Source: G963674665 sp964609625 (lineage in GTDB: Bacteria; Desulfobacterota; Desulfovibrionia; Desulfovibrionales; Desulfovibrionaceae). From it: a DNA stretch of 64,000 nt. The notes under the pieces were generated by a model. It searched no databases, had not been told where the DNA came from, and saw nothing but the letters and a program-made list of their open reading frames with translations. A program made the translations under genes and the position numbers. This document shows positions 8,898 through 16,889 of this stretch, piece after piece. The number at the start of each line of letters is the position of its first letter. The stretch's first letter is position 1. Location: contig CAZSRS010000007.1 in the NCBI GenBank assembly GCA_964609625.1, positions 83,334-147,333 on the forward strand, written 5' to 3'.

Positions 8898-9548
8898 TCA
8901 GGGAGTAAGGGTCGCCGGCCGTCTTGCCGCGGCGAAACTGCCGGGATAAATTTGGGAAATGGGTTCTATGACCACGCGACCGCGCTTGTTTGTGGCGTGA
9001 GCCAGATGGTTGCTCCCCACCACGATGCCCACGTGATCGATACTCTCGCTCTCCACGGCGTAGAAGACCAAGTCACCCACCTGGAGAGAGTCTCTGGGCA
9101 CAGGCAAGCCGATCCTGGCCTGCTCCCTGCTGGTGCGTGGCAGGTTCACCCCCAGCTTGCGATACACCAGCCGGGTAAAGCCGGAGCAATCCAGGCCGTT
9201 CTGTGTCTCCCCTCCCCACAGATAGGGGACCCCAAGATAGGGGCGCACCGCCTCGGCCACCGCCCCTGGGGTGAGGTTGGCGCTCAGCCCCAGCTCCAGC
9301 TCCGCCAGCATGTCCACGTACATCCGTTCGGCATTCAGGGCCTCTGCCAAGGCATGGCCACGCGCCGCCACCGCGCGACTCCGCTCGCGTGCGGGATCGG
9401 TGCCGGTCCTGGGCGAGTTGACGAACCTGGCCAATTCTTTTGCCCGAAGCGTTTTTTGGGTGGGAACGCAAGAGCCGAGGAGGCCGCAGACACAAAGCAC
9501 CCCCAGAAGTATGGAACAAAGCGAAGGAAGGACATGCCCCGCAGGCAT
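8898..9548 (-). CDS. NlpC/P60 family lipoprotein (cell-wall endopeptidase)
   Basis: Starting at 9548 gives 216 residues with a clear lipoprotein signal (MPAGH...LLGSC). The C-terminal half is an NlpC/P60 papain-like domain with catalytic Cys in GLDCSGFTRLVY, His in DHVGIVVG and a third polar residue near LAHATNKRG. Such enzymes cut peptide bonds in peptidoglycan stems. It lies 64 bp after pal, in the same direction, at the place where cpoB stands in many tol-pal operons, which suggests a role in wall remodelling coupled to outer-membrane constriction. A longer frame reaches 9725 but overlaps pal and lacks a signal peptide, so the shorter start is preferred. Confidence 0.88.
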   Translation of the reverse strand: MPAGHVLPSLCSILLGVLCVCGLLGSCVPTQKTLRAKELARFVNSPRTGTDPARERSRAVAARGHALAEALNAERMYVDMLAELELGLSANLTPGAVAEAVRPYLGVPYLWGGETQNGLDCSGFTRLVYRKLGVNLPRTSREQARIGLPVPRDSLQVGDLVFYAVESESIDHVGIVVGSNHLAHATNKRGRVVIEPISQIYPGSFAAARRPATLTP

Positions 9549-9566
9549 GGGCGTCTCGTGAACAAC

Positions 9567-9596
9567 GGCGGGGAGCGGCCTGAACCGCTCCTCGCC
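9567..9596 (-). other. Intercistronic hairpin between pal and the NlpC gene
   Basis: Twelve-base arms (9567-9578 and 9585-9596), matching at 11 of 12 positions, around a 6-base loop. There is no T-run on the minus strand, so this is more likely an mRNA-stabilising or processing hairpin than a strong terminator. Confidence 0.45.
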
Positions 9597-9612
9597 GGTC
9601 AGTGTCACGTTG

Positions 9613-10116
9613 CTACCACACCAGACGGAATTCGCAGCGCCTGTTGTTGGCCCAGGCAGCCTCGCCGTGTCCGGGATCGGCGGGACGCTCCTCGCCGTAG
9701 CTGATGGTCTCCAGCTGGACGGCATTCACGCCGAGGGCCGTGAGATACTTGTAGGCGGCTTGGGCGCGCCGTTCACCGAGCGCCAAGTTGTATTCCTCGG
9801 TGCCGCGTTCGTCGCAGTGCCCCTCGACAATAACCTTGAGATTGGGCTGCTGCCTGAGCACGTCGGCCTTGCGGCTGAGAATGGTGCGAGCCTCGGGAGT
9901 GAGGTCAAAGCTGTCGAAGGCGAAGTAAATCTTTTCGCTCATGATCACACGCTTGGCTTGCTCCAGGTTCCTGGCCGCCAGCTCGGCGTCGCTGGGACCC
10001 TGCTGCCCGACCTGCTGGCCCTCACCGGGAACGGAACCTACCTGCTTCTTGGCGCAGCCAAGACTGAAGGTCATCGCCAGAACAACGACAACTGCCAGAA
10101 TCAAACGAAGTTTCAT
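9613..10116 (-). CDS. pal: Peptidoglycan-associated lipoprotein Pal
   Basis: A 167-residue lipoprotein with a clean signal and lipobox (SLGC). An OmpA-like peptidoglycan-binding domain fills the C-terminal two thirds: YFAFDSFDLTPEA, then VIVEGHCDERGTEEYN-type residues, and GERRAQAAYKYL. The domain binds meso-diaminopimelate in the wall, and Pal bridges the outer membrane to peptidoglycan as partner of TolB. It is the fifth gene of the tol-pal set; 163 bp separates it from tolB and holds a candidate promoter of its own. Length and motifs are standard. Confidence 0.96.
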   Translation of the reverse strand: MKLRLILAVVVVLAMTFSLGCAKKQVGSVPGEGQQVGQQGPSDAELAARNLEQAKRVIMSEKIYFAFDSFDLTPEARTILSRKADVLRQQPNLKVIVEGHCDERGTEEYNLALGERRAQAAYKYLTALGVNAVQLETISYGEERPADPGHGEAAWANNRRCEFRLVW

Positions 10117-10203
10117 GGTCTGTCTCCTTGCATATCCCTATAAAATGAATCACCCAGTTGACGAGGAGGACACTGGGTATGTGCCTCCGGCAAAAAAGTT
10201 TAA

Positions 10204-10234
10204 ATCATATGCTTGAATGTCCATGACTTGTCAA
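10204..10234 (-). promoter_or_regulatory. Candidate pal promoter
   Basis: In the tolB-pal gap the minus strand shows a perfect TTGACA (10234-10229) and TATGAT (10209-10204), spaced 19 bp, slightly long. An inverted repeat GCTTGA/TCAAGC (10211-10216, 10231-10236) overlaps it and could hold a regulator. Confidence 0.4.
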
Positions 10235-10279
10235 GCATGAAAATATCCATTTCCTCCGGCGGTTACACGAGTGATAGGG

Positions 10280-11569
10280 CTACTCCCTGAGCCCCCAGGC
10301 CGGAAAACTACCCCCACCGGTGGGCAGCTTCACGGGTTCCGCGCCGTGGCGGGTTGTCAGGTATATCTGCTTGCCTCCATCGCGGGTGGACATGAATGCC
10401 ACGAAGTAGCCGTCCGGCGCGAAGTCCGGCTGTTCATCGCTCCCAGGGCCAAAGGATATCTGCTGCTCCTGACCGGAGCGCAGATCGAGCAGATAGATTC
10501 GAAAGCCGGATGAGGTTCGCCTGGTGAAGACCACCTTGTCGCCCTCCGGACTGATGGAGGGGTCGGTGTTGTAGGAACCCTCGAAGGTGACGCGGTTGGC
10601 ACCGCCGCCGGCGCTGACAAATATCTGCGGCCCGCCGAAGCGGTCCGAGACAAAGGCCATGATGGAGCCGCTCTTGTCGAAACTGGGCGAGACGTCGATG
10701 CTGCCGCTCTGCACCAGCTTGCGCTCAACCTTGAGGGAATTGTCCAAGAGCACGATGTCCGAGTTCGGCCCGTCCGACATGCTCACGGCCACCTTGTTGC
10801 CGGCCGCGAAGGCCGGGCTGATCACGGTGCTCCCCTTGTAGGGGCGCGTGGTGACTTTGTTGGTGTTGAGATCCACAATACCGAGGGAGTGCTTGCGATC
10901 GTCGATATATGTGAAAGCCACGTACCTGCCGTCCTTGGACCACGAAGGCGAGAGGCAGTAGCCGTCGAGCTGGGTGACTTGGCGCAGGTTGCGCCCGGTG
11001 GAACTCATGACGAAGATGTTCTTGCTCTTGCCGGTGCTTTTGACAAAGGCCAAGGAGGAGCGAAAAAACTCGCCATGCCCGGTGAGAGCCTCCATGAAGG
11101 CTTCGCAGAAGCGGTCCGCCACCGTGGGAATCTTGCCGGCATCCACGTCGGAATAGCTCTTGCCCACGAGTTGCTTCTGGGTGAAGACCTGAAACACACG
11201 CAGTTCGACCACACCCGGCTCGGACCAGCCCATGGTCAAGAGCATATCCGCTCCCACCAACTGAAAACGACGGAAATCGACGGTCTCGGCCGTATAACCG
11301 TCAAGCCGGTCGCCGCCGATGATGGTGTGCGGAGGCACCATTTTCAGGAAAGGCAACAGCGACAGGTTGTTGTTGATTTGTTTGCGCAGTTCCTCGCCTA
11401 TGGCAGGAGCGGGAGCGCCGTGAGCGCCCAGTGGTTGCGCCAGGGCCATGCTCATGGCTCCCTGCCCCGGGCCGTAGATATCGATGGTCACGGCCTGGCC
11501 AAAGGCACGCGGTGCAAGCAACATAAGAATTGAAACGACAAACAGACTGGTACGCACGAACACTGTCAT
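10280..11569 (-). CDS. tolB: Tol-Pal system translocation protein TolB
   Basis: The 429-residue protein starts with a cleavable signal peptide (ending near APRAFGQA). A small N-terminal alpha/beta domain (about residues 25-160) is followed by a six-bladed beta-propeller whose repeats can be read as DGYCLSPSWSKDGRYVAF, FDKSGSIMAFVSDR, PEGDKVVFTRR and FAPDGYFVAFMSTRDG. TolB is periplasmic and shuttles between TolA and Pal. It follows tolA by 12 bp on the same strand, so the two are co-transcribed. Length fits the family. Confidence 0.95.
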   Translation of the reverse strand: MTVFVRTSLFVVSILMLLAPRAFGQAVTIDIYGPGQGAMSMALAQPLGAHGAPAPAIGEELRKQINNNLSLLPFLKMVPPHTIIGGDRLDGYTAETVDFRRFQLVGADMLLTMGWSEPGVVELRVFQVFTQKQLVGKSYSDVDAGKIPTVADRFCEAFMEALTGHGEFFRSSLAFVKSTGKSKNIFVMSSTGRNLRQVTQLDGYCLSPSWSKDGRYVAFTYIDDRKHSLGIVDLNTNKVTTRPYKGSTVISPAFAAGNKVAVSMSDGPNSDIVLLDNSLKVERKLVQSGSIDVSPSFDKSGSIMAFVSDRFGGPQIFVSAGGGANRVTFEGSYNTDPSISPEGDKVVFTRRTSSGFRIYLLDLRSGQEQQISFGPGSDEQPDFAPDGYFVAFMSTRDGGKQIYLTTRHGAEPVKLPTGGGSFPAWGLRE

Positions 11570-11581
11570 GACAAGCCTCGT

Positions 11582-12616
11582 TTACTGCAGTTCTTGTGAA
11601 TTGAAGTTGATGCGGATTACCGTCAGGTTTCTCGGGGGCGGGGGCAGCATCTTGAATTGCTGGGCCTCTGTGACCGCCTTGAGGGTGGAAGCGTCGAAAT
11701 CGGCACGCCCCGAGGAAGCTACCAACAGATAATCCAGAATTTCTCCGCGACTGTCCAGTCTAATCTCAACCTGAGCCCTGTAAACCTGCCCCTTGTCCAA
11801 TAAGGGGAACGTCCAACGCTCCTTGATGACCTGACCAACAGCACGTAAATAGGCTCCTTCCGGGCCGCCCGCGCCGCCTTGTCCACCCTGCCCTCCGCCG
11901 GTGCCCGTGGCTCCCTCCCCGCCGCCGAAGCCTTGGGATTCCACGGATTCACGCAACTGAGCCAGCTCCCTTGCCAGCGCGTCACGGTCGTCCTTTTCCT
12001 GCTTGGCCGCATCCTTGCGCACCCCTTGCAGTGCTTGGGCCAGAATCTGCTCCTTTGTGGGCTGGCTGGATTTTTTCTCCTCCTGCTTCTGCTGCGGCGG
12101 ATTGGCCGTGCGCTTATCCGGTTTGGCCTGAGGCTGCGGCTTGGTCTCGGCCACCGGTTTCGGCTTTTCCTCCACCTTCTTGGGCTCGGGCTTCTTGTCG
12201 GTCTTCTGCGGGCTGATGTCCTTTCCCTTCACCGGAGGTTCGGCCTCCACGGGTTTGGGTTGGACCTTGGGTTTCGCGGGCAGGGGCTCGGCCTTGGGCT
12301 CGGGTGGCTTGGCCGGCTCGGGTGGCTTGACCGGCTCGGGTGGCGCGGCTGGTTCCGGAACCTTGGCCGGCTCAGGGGCCTTGGCCGCTTCCGGGGCCTT
12401 GGCAGGCGCTTCCTTGGGGGGCGGCGGCTCGGCCGCCGGACCAGGAGCGCCCTTGGGACCCGGCGTACCTGGCAACCCCGGCAGGGATACGAGTTGCACC
12501 TCGTACACCGGTACGTTGAGATCGATATGCCGTGTCTGCATGGGCCAGAACAGCGCTATCGCCAGCACGCCGCCATGCAGGAAGACGGATAGGGTATAGG
12601 AAAGTATGCGCACCAT
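11582..12616 (-). CDS. tolA: TolA/TonB-type energy-transducing protein
   Basis: A 344-residue inner-membrane protein with one N-terminal helix (ILSYTLSVFLHGGVLAIALF) and a short periplasmic stretch, then a very long Pro/Lys/Glu/Ala-rich linker (about residues 55-200), a second charged helical part and a C-terminal TolA/TonB domain (YLRAVGQVIKERWTFP ... FKMLPPPPRNL). The linker is PE/PKP-repetitive rather than the long Ala-Lys helix of E. coli TolA, giving it a TonB-like look, but its place between tolR and tolB settles the assignment. It transmits proton-motive-force-driven motion from TolQR to TolB and Pal. No convincing ribosome-binding site precedes ATG 12616; GTG 12613 is an alternative. 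Confidence 0.9.
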   Translation of the reverse strand: MVRILSYTLSVFLHGGVLAIALFWPMQTRHIDLNVPVYEVQLVSLPGLPGTPGPKGAPGPAAEPPPPKEAPAKAPEAAKAPEPAKVPEPAAPPEPVKPPEPAKPPEPKAEPLPAKPKVQPKPVEAEPPVKGKDISPQKTDKKPEPKKVEEKPKPVAETKPQPQAKPDKRTANPPQQKQEEKKSSQPTKEQILAQALQGVRKDAAKQEKDDRDALARELAQLRESVESQGFGGGEGATGTGGGQGGQGGAGGPEGAYLRAVGQVIKERWTFPLLDKGQVYRAQVEIRLDSRGEILDYLLVASSGRADFDASTLKAVTEAQQFKMLPPPPRNLTVIRINFNSQELQ

Positions 12617-12651
12617 AGACGAATTTACGGCCGCCTGCCCCTGGCCGGGAA

Positions 12652-13158
12652 TCAGCTGCCCTGACCTTGCGGGGTGGCGGGCTTGGTATCGTTCCGAACG
12701 CCAGTCCCACCTGCCGGCGCACCCGGTTTCTGCCCCGTGGTGGGAGGAGGCGGCTCCATGTCCTTTTCCGCCACCACGCCCAGCTTGTCCACGCCGGCCT
12801 CTTTCAGCTCACCCATGACGCGGACCACGATGCCGTAAGGCACCTCCTTGTCCGCGCGCAGGAAGAGCTGTTTTTTCTGCGATGTCACCAGCCGCTGCAC
12901 ATGCCCGACCAGTTCGTCGAAGGGCACGGCGTACTCGTCCAGAAACATCGCGCCGTCCTTGCCTATGGTCAAAACCAGGTGGTCGCTGTCCGACGGCAGG
13001 GCCTCCACCGTCCGCGTGGTGGGCAGGTCCACTTCAAGACCCTGCTCCAGCATGGGCGCCGTGACCATGAAGATGATCAAGAGCACCAGCATCACGTCCA
13101 CGAAAGGCGTGACGTTGATCTCGGACAGCAGGCCGCCTTGACGTAAACTTACAGCCAT
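12652..13158 (-). CDS. tolR: Tol-Pal proton channel subunit TolR
   Basis: A 168-residue ExbD/TolR-family protein. The single membrane helix carries the essential aspartate in NVTPFVDVMLVLLIIFMVTA. The periplasmic domain (about residues 45-135) contains the expected LFLRADKEVPYG and LKEAGVDKLG segments. The tail after residue 140 is a Pro/Gly-rich extension. With TolQ it forms the stator-like channel that energises TolA. The ATG at 13158 has a GGAG ribosome-binding site, and it lies 36 bp after tolQ. Confidence 0.95.
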   Translation of the reverse strand: MAVSLRQGGLLSEINVTPFVDVMLVLLIIFMVTAPMLEQGLEVDLPTTRTVEALPSDSDHLVLTIGKDGAMFLDEYAVPFDELVGHVQRLVTSQKKQLFLRADKEVPYGIVVRVMGELKEAGVDKLGVVAEKDMEPPPPTTGQKPGAPAGGTGVRNDTKPATPQGQGS

Positions 13159-13194
13159 GGCTGCTCCAACTCCCGCTTGATGGGCGTTTCAGGA

Positions 13195-13905
13195 TTACAG
13201 GCGCGGTCCGGTACGCTGCACGCGCTGCTGGGTCTCATCCATATGCGGCAGCTCGCGTTGGACGCGGTTCAGAAACACACCGGCAAAATTCACCAGTTCG
13301 GCCTCGATGCTCGTCAACCGCCCCTGGAAAAAGTTGTAGGCCATGGTCGCCGGAATGGCCACGGCCAGACCGATGGCTGTCGCCACCAGGGCCTCGGAAA
13401 TGCCGGGCGCCACCGCGGCCAAGGCCGCGGTCTTCATCTGCCCGATGGAATGAAAGGAATGCATGATTCCCCACACCGTGCCGAACAGCCCAATGAAGGG
13501 GGCGGCGTTGGCGCAGGTCGCCAGAAACGACAGCGAGGAGGACAAGCGCTGCAACTGCGCGCTGACTCCCTGGCGCAGGGAGCGCCGCAGGTTGTCCATG
13601 ATCACGGTCATGTTCCCCTCTTCGTAGTCCTCCATCCTGTTCAGTTCGTTGACCCCTTCCACGGCCACCAGATAGGCCGGGGAACGCAAGTCACGTCCCA
13701 TGATCTTGATGGCTGAGCGCAGGCCTTCGGCGTCCTGAAAGGATTCCATGTTGCTGGTAATCTTTTTCCTGGCGTTGGACAGCGTGATCAACTTGGTGAA
13801 AATGATGGCCCAACTTCCCAGGGACATGAACAACAACACGCTAAGCACGAATTTGACAACCAGTGTCGCGTGGCTGAGCAGCTCGAAAATTTGCAACTCA
13901 AGCAT
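13195..13905 (-). CDS. tolQ: Tol-Pal proton channel subunit TolQ
   Basis: A MotA/TolQ/ExbB-family membrane protein of 236 residues. Three membrane helices are visible: the N-terminal KFVLSVLLFMSLGSWAII segment, and the paired helices LATCANAAPFIGLFGTVWGI and EALVATAIGLAVAIPATMAY that line the channel. I chose the ATG at 13905 because it has GGAG 7 bases upstream; a GTG two codons earlier lies too close to that site. It is the first gene of tolQRAB-pal-nlpC. The set keeps the outer membrane attached and constricting during division. Confidence 0.95.
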   Translation of the reverse strand: MLELQIFELLSHATLVVKFVLSVLLFMSLGSWAIIFTKLITLSNARKKITSNMESFQDAEGLRSAIKIMGRDLRSPAYLVAVEGVNELNRMEDYEEGNMTVIMDNLRRSLRQGVSAQLQRLSSSLSFLATCANAAPFIGLFGTVWGIMHSFHSIGQMKTAALAAVAPGISEALVATAIGLAVAIPATMAYNFFQGRLTSIEAELVNFAGVFLNRVQRELPHMDETQQRVQRTGPRL

Positions 13906-14005
13906 GGGCACACTCCATCAGCATATGTTTGGGGCCGTGTAGCACGGAGCTTTAGAGAAAGTCTACACCAAAATGAGAGGTCTTGGTAAAAATTGCGTAA
14001 AATCC

Positions 14006-14761
14006 TTACAGCAGCAAGTCCCGAACAAGGGGCAGAGCCTTCTCGGCAGAAGCGAATACACTCACGTCAGGCACACCGGCATACAGCGAAGCATGAAGGT
14101 TGAACTCCAGGACCTTGCCGCCGCGCCTCTTGACCTGCGTTGGGAGCGCGTTTGCCGGCGCCACCTCGCCCGATGTTCCCACGATGACCACCAGATCCGC
14201 CCTGGAGGCCAGATCCATGCTCCTGTGCAGTGCATCGGACGGGATCTGCTCCCCGAAAAAAACGAAGTCCGGCCGTACCACCTTGCCGCAGACATCGCAA
14301 CACCAGGGCAGGTCCTCGGGTTTGAGGTCGCGGACCAGGGTCGGGTCGAACGGCTTCCGGCACCCCATGCAGTAGTAGCGCTGGGCATTGCCATGGAACT
14401 CCACCACGTTGCGGCTGCCGGCGCGCTGGTGCAGGCCGTCGATGTTCTGGGTGACCACGGCCTCCAGTCGCCCCGCTGCCTCCAGGGCGGCCAGGGCCTC
14501 GTGCCCGGCGTTGGGCGCGGCGTCACCGAAGATCAACGCGGCTTCGCACAGAAATTGCCAGACCTTTTCCGGCCTGGAGCGCAAAGCCTGCAACGTGGCG
14601 ACCTCGTCTGGGCGGTAGCGCTCCCACAAGCCGCCGGGGGAGCGGAAGTCCGGAATGCCGCTGGGCACGGAAATGCCCGCGCCCGTGAGGGCGAAGACGC
14701 ATGTGGCTTCGCGCCAGATCTCCGCGGCCCGGGCCGCTGCTTCACGCCAATGATGCGCCAT
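14006..14761 (-). CDS. Sir2-family NAD-dependent protein deacylase
   Basis: A 251-residue sirtuin. NAD-binding elements GAGISVPSGIPDFRS and QNIDGLHQRAG, the catalytic histidine in EFHGN, and a structural zinc site formed by CMGC and CDVC are all present, followed by RPDFVFFGE and GTSGEVAPAN. It removes acyl groups from lysines using NAD. The Tyr-x-x-Arg pair that marks succinyl/malonyl-specific sirtuins is not seen where expected (WQFLCEAAL in that stretch), so a plain deacetylase is more likely. A GGGAG ribosome-binding site precedes the ATG. It is probably a single gene; tolQ follows 100 bp downstream on the same strand. Confidence 0.92.
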   Translation of the reverse strand: MAHHWREAAARAAEIWREATCVFALTGAGISVPSGIPDFRSPGGLWERYRPDEVATLQALRSRPEKVWQFLCEAALIFGDAAPNAGHEALAALEAAGRLEAVVTQNIDGLHQRAGSRNVVEFHGNAQRYYCMGCRKPFDPTLVRDLKPEDLPWCCDVCGKVVRPDFVFFGEQIPSDALHRSMDLASRADLVVIVGTSGEVAPANALPTQVKRRGGKVLEFNLHASLYAGVPDVSVFASAEKALPLVRDLLL

Positions 14762-15204
14762 CGAGGTCTGCTCCCGCGCGGGTGCACCCCGCGCTTTAGA
14801 AAGCCAATACCGCGCTTGGCGGCGCTTGCCAAGATGGTGGAGGCGTTCCTGGGCAAAAGATGTGCAAACTGTAATCCTGCGGGAGGATTGTCTGCATGTT
14901 CAATATGTTGTGCTGTGGAAATGCTGTGTGGCGGCGCGCTGCGCGAGGCGGTCAAATACACAAACTTCGTTCCAAAATGCAAGCAAACTTCGTTCCAACT
15001 GAGAGAACCTCAAGACTGGAGAAATCGTCTTCACACAGGCTGCGTTGTGTGAGGTGGTCCCCAATTGTTGGACAGTTTTGCAGCTCCGTAAAGGTGGATC
15101 CCTGTTCCGTCTCTTCGCTGCTGTTCCTTACCGTAAAAGGAGGAGTTTGCGGAACCACCTTTGTAACGAGAAATCCGAGTTCGATTGTATGATGAAGTCA
15201 CTCC
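14762..15204. other. Gene-free stretch with a short direct repeat
   Basis: No reading frame here has a ribosome-binding site together with family-like sequence. The only clear structure is the 15-bp direct repeat listed separately, and a purine-rich AGGAGG near 15138 that is not followed by a credible start. Confidence 0.5.
14961..14998. repeat. Tandem 15-bp direct repeat (possible operator)
   Basis: CAAACTTCGTTCCAA occurs at 14961-14975 and again at 14984-14998, a 23-bp period, about two helical turns. This is a common geometry for a regulator bound as two units on one DNA face. It lies 200 bp upstream of the Sir2 gene. Confidence 0.5.
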
Positions 15205-15483
15205 CTAATGCCCATGCTCATGTGGGTGTTCGTGCCCGTGGTCATGATGGGGGTGTCCATGGTCATGGGAATGATCGTGCTCATGACTGTGTGAATGCCC
15301 ATGCGAATGCCCGTGATCATGCTCGTGTTCGTGATCATGCTCGTGATCGTGCCCGTGACCATGATCATGCGCATGCGCATGGTCGTGTGTGTGCTCGTGA
15401 TCCGAATTCTGCCCTTCCTGATTCTTCAAATGCTTTTCGAACTTGGTCTCTTTTTTCGGGCCGCACCCGCAGCTGTTGCACAT
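15205..15483 (-). CDS. Histidine-rich metal-binding protein resembling the HypB N-terminus
   Basis: A 92-residue protein that begins MCNSCGCG, the same CXXCGCG opening as the high-affinity nickel site of the hydrogenase GTPase HypB. It continues with a short charged linker and then about 60 residues that are nearly all His alternating with Asp, Glu or Gly. The HypB GTPase domain is absent; a TAG stop ends the His run. An ideal AGGAGG ribosome-binding site lies 8 bases before the ATG at 15483. It probably stores or buffers nickel or zinc in the cytoplasm. No hydrogenase gene is nearby. The repetitive codons (CAT/CAC mixed) make this region prone to length change. Confidence 0.8.
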   Translation of the reverse strand: MCNSCGCGPKKETKFEKHLKNQEGQNSDHEHTHDHAHAHDHGHGHDHEHDHEHEHDHGHSHGHSHSHEHDHSHDHGHPHHDHGHEHPHEHGH

Positions 15484-15690
15484 GGCATCCTCCTTTAAAT
15501 TTCTGAAACAAGTAGCACGAAATTCGCTTTTATGCCTGCCGCGCCGCTTTGTCCAGCATGTTTCCCGCAACTTTCATGTAAAAATCCAGCCCGTCACCGC
15601 TGCTGGGTCGAGCCGGCTCTTTCACGACTTCGCAACTCGCTTCAATACAGAGATTGGGGTGCATCCCCGCAAGCGTTTGGGAAGGGAGAG

Positions 15691-15732
15691 CGCGAAAGGG
15701 AGAACCCTTTGCAAAAGGGTTTCCCTCTCGCG
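15691..15732. terminator. Strong intergenic hairpin, probable terminator
   Basis: Arms 15691-15710 and about 15714-15732 pair almost completely (one bulge and one mismatch) around a 4-base loop, with the core ACCCTTT-GCA-AAAGGGT. It lies downstream of the minus-strand membrane-protein gene that ends at 15759, which fits a terminator. T-runs are internal to the arms rather than trailing. Confidence 0.55.
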
Positions 15733-15758
15733 ATGTTCCAACACCCGAGATGCATACC

Positions 15759-16244
15759 CTATCCCCTTTTGTCCTGATCCTTGTCCGCCGCTCCGGGGGG
15801 GTGCCCGGATTCCCGCCGCGCCCGGCGGCTGTCCAGCACCAGCATGCGCAGCATGGTACCCGCCAATCGGCCGGTAAGGGAAAAGACCACTGACAGCACC
15901 CCGGCTCCCCCTGCCACGAGCAGGGGCGCATGCTTCCAAACGCCCAGGGACATAGCCGCCACCAGCCCCAGAAAGGCCCCTGTGGCTGAGCCCAGGGCTA
16001 CGGCGCCGACGTACTCCGGGCCTTCGCCGGTCGCGTCAACGCGCTTGCGCAGCTGCTGCAAGCCATAATGCAGGAAAAAGCCCAGACCACCGCCACAGAC
16101 GCCGGCCAGCACCACGAGCAGCAGCCCCAACATTGCGCTGAGCAAGGGATTGAGATCCTGCCCACCGGCATAGTGTGCCAGAAGCCCCGCAAGCCCCCCC
16201 ACGCACCAGGCACCCACGGTCAGGTGCGCCTGCAAGCGCTCCAT
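15759..16244 (-). CDS. Small integral membrane protein, function unknown
   Basis: Starting at 16244, the 161-residue product has four predicted membrane helices: VGAWCVGGLAGLLAHYAG, LLSAMLGLLLVVLAGVCGGG, ALGSATGAFLGLVAAMSLGV and APLLVAGGAGVLSVVFSLTG. A basic C-terminal tail ends RRARRESGHPPGAADKDQDK. Glycine and alanine are abundant within helices. I do not recognise a family. The start is uncertain: an upstream ATG at 16310 would add a basic leader, and neither start has a good ribosome-binding site. It is divergent from the CheY-like gene. Coding character comes from the length of the hydrophobic pattern. Confidence 0.6.
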   Translation of the reverse strand: MERLQAHLTVGAWCVGGLAGLLAHYAGGQDLNPLLSAMLGLLLVVLAGVCGGGLGFFLHYGLQQLRKRVDATGEGPEYVGAVALGSATGAFLGLVAAMSLGVWKHAPLLVAGGAGVLSVVFSLTGRLAGTMLRMLVLDSRRARRESGHPPGAADKDQDKRG

Positions 16245-16483
16245 GGCGTTGTACTCGCTGAATCCTTGCGTCCGTCCCGAGCGTTTTCGAAAAAAGTATT
16301 GCCTTCCCATCGTGATGCTGTAGTATTTCAGCTTGGAGCATTTGTCACGGCTTCTGGTTGACACGGATTGTCCCACAAAAACAAATAATTCCAACGGTGT
16401 TCCTTTTTCTTTTGTTTTAGTGTAGGAAATACTTGGGCATCAACGTGTATGGCCGCAACTGCTCGTTTCATCAGGAGGACTAG

Positions 16484-16882
16484 ATGAAGGTCTTGATTGT
16501 GGAGGACGACTTCACCAGCAGGAAACTCATGCAGACCATTCTCTCGCCGTATGGTGAATGCGACATCGCGGTCAATGGCAAGGAGGCCGTGGATGCCTTC
16601 GAAGCCGCCTTGAAGTCCGGACTGCCCTACGATCTGATCTGCATGGACATCATGATGCCCGAGATGGACGGTCAGGAAGCCTTGAAACGAATCCGCTCCA
16701 TCGAAAAGGATAGGGGACTGCGCGGGCCCAATGAGGTCAAGGTGATCATGACCACGGCCCTGGACGACCCCAAGAACGTGGTCGAGGCCTATTACAAAGG
16801 GGGCGCCACATCCTACATCCCCAAACCCATCGACCGGCAGTTGTTCATTCACCTGCTGCGCAACCTCGGATTGATTCAGTAG
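16484..16882 (+). CDS. CheY-like single-domain response regulator
   Basis: A 132-residue receiver domain with nothing attached. The acidic pocket residues Glu7-Asp8-Asp9, phospho-acceptor Asp55 (LICMDIMMPEMDG), Thr90/Thr91 and Lys114 (IPKP) are all present, so it should be phosphorylated normally. An AGGAGG ribosome-binding site precedes the ATG. It lies 7 bp upstream of a Tim44-like gene. Its cognate kinase is not evident; the chemoreceptor and sensor kinases in the window are tens of kb away. Stand-alone receivers of this type often act on motility or as phosphate sinks. Confidence 0.93.
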   Translation: MKVLIVEDDFTSRKLMQTILSPYGECDIAVNGKEAVDAFEAALKSGLPYDLICMDIMMPEMDGQEALKRIRSIEKDRGLRGPNEVKVIMTTALDDPKNVVEAYYKGGATSYIPKPIDRQLFIHLLRNLGLIQ

Positions 16883-16889
16883 CCTACCC

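Noticed and set aside
15181..15500. Possible microsatellite-like tract (repeating CATGNT/GTGATC words)
   Set aside because: Fully explained as the histidine codon run of the HypB-N-terminus-like gene on the minus strand.
15530..15664. Minus-strand 44-codon frame with protein-like composition (ends GNMLDKAARQA)
   Set aside because: No ribosome-binding site, no recognised family, and the start lies beside a terminator-like hairpin. It could be a gene remnant, but support is too weak for a feature.
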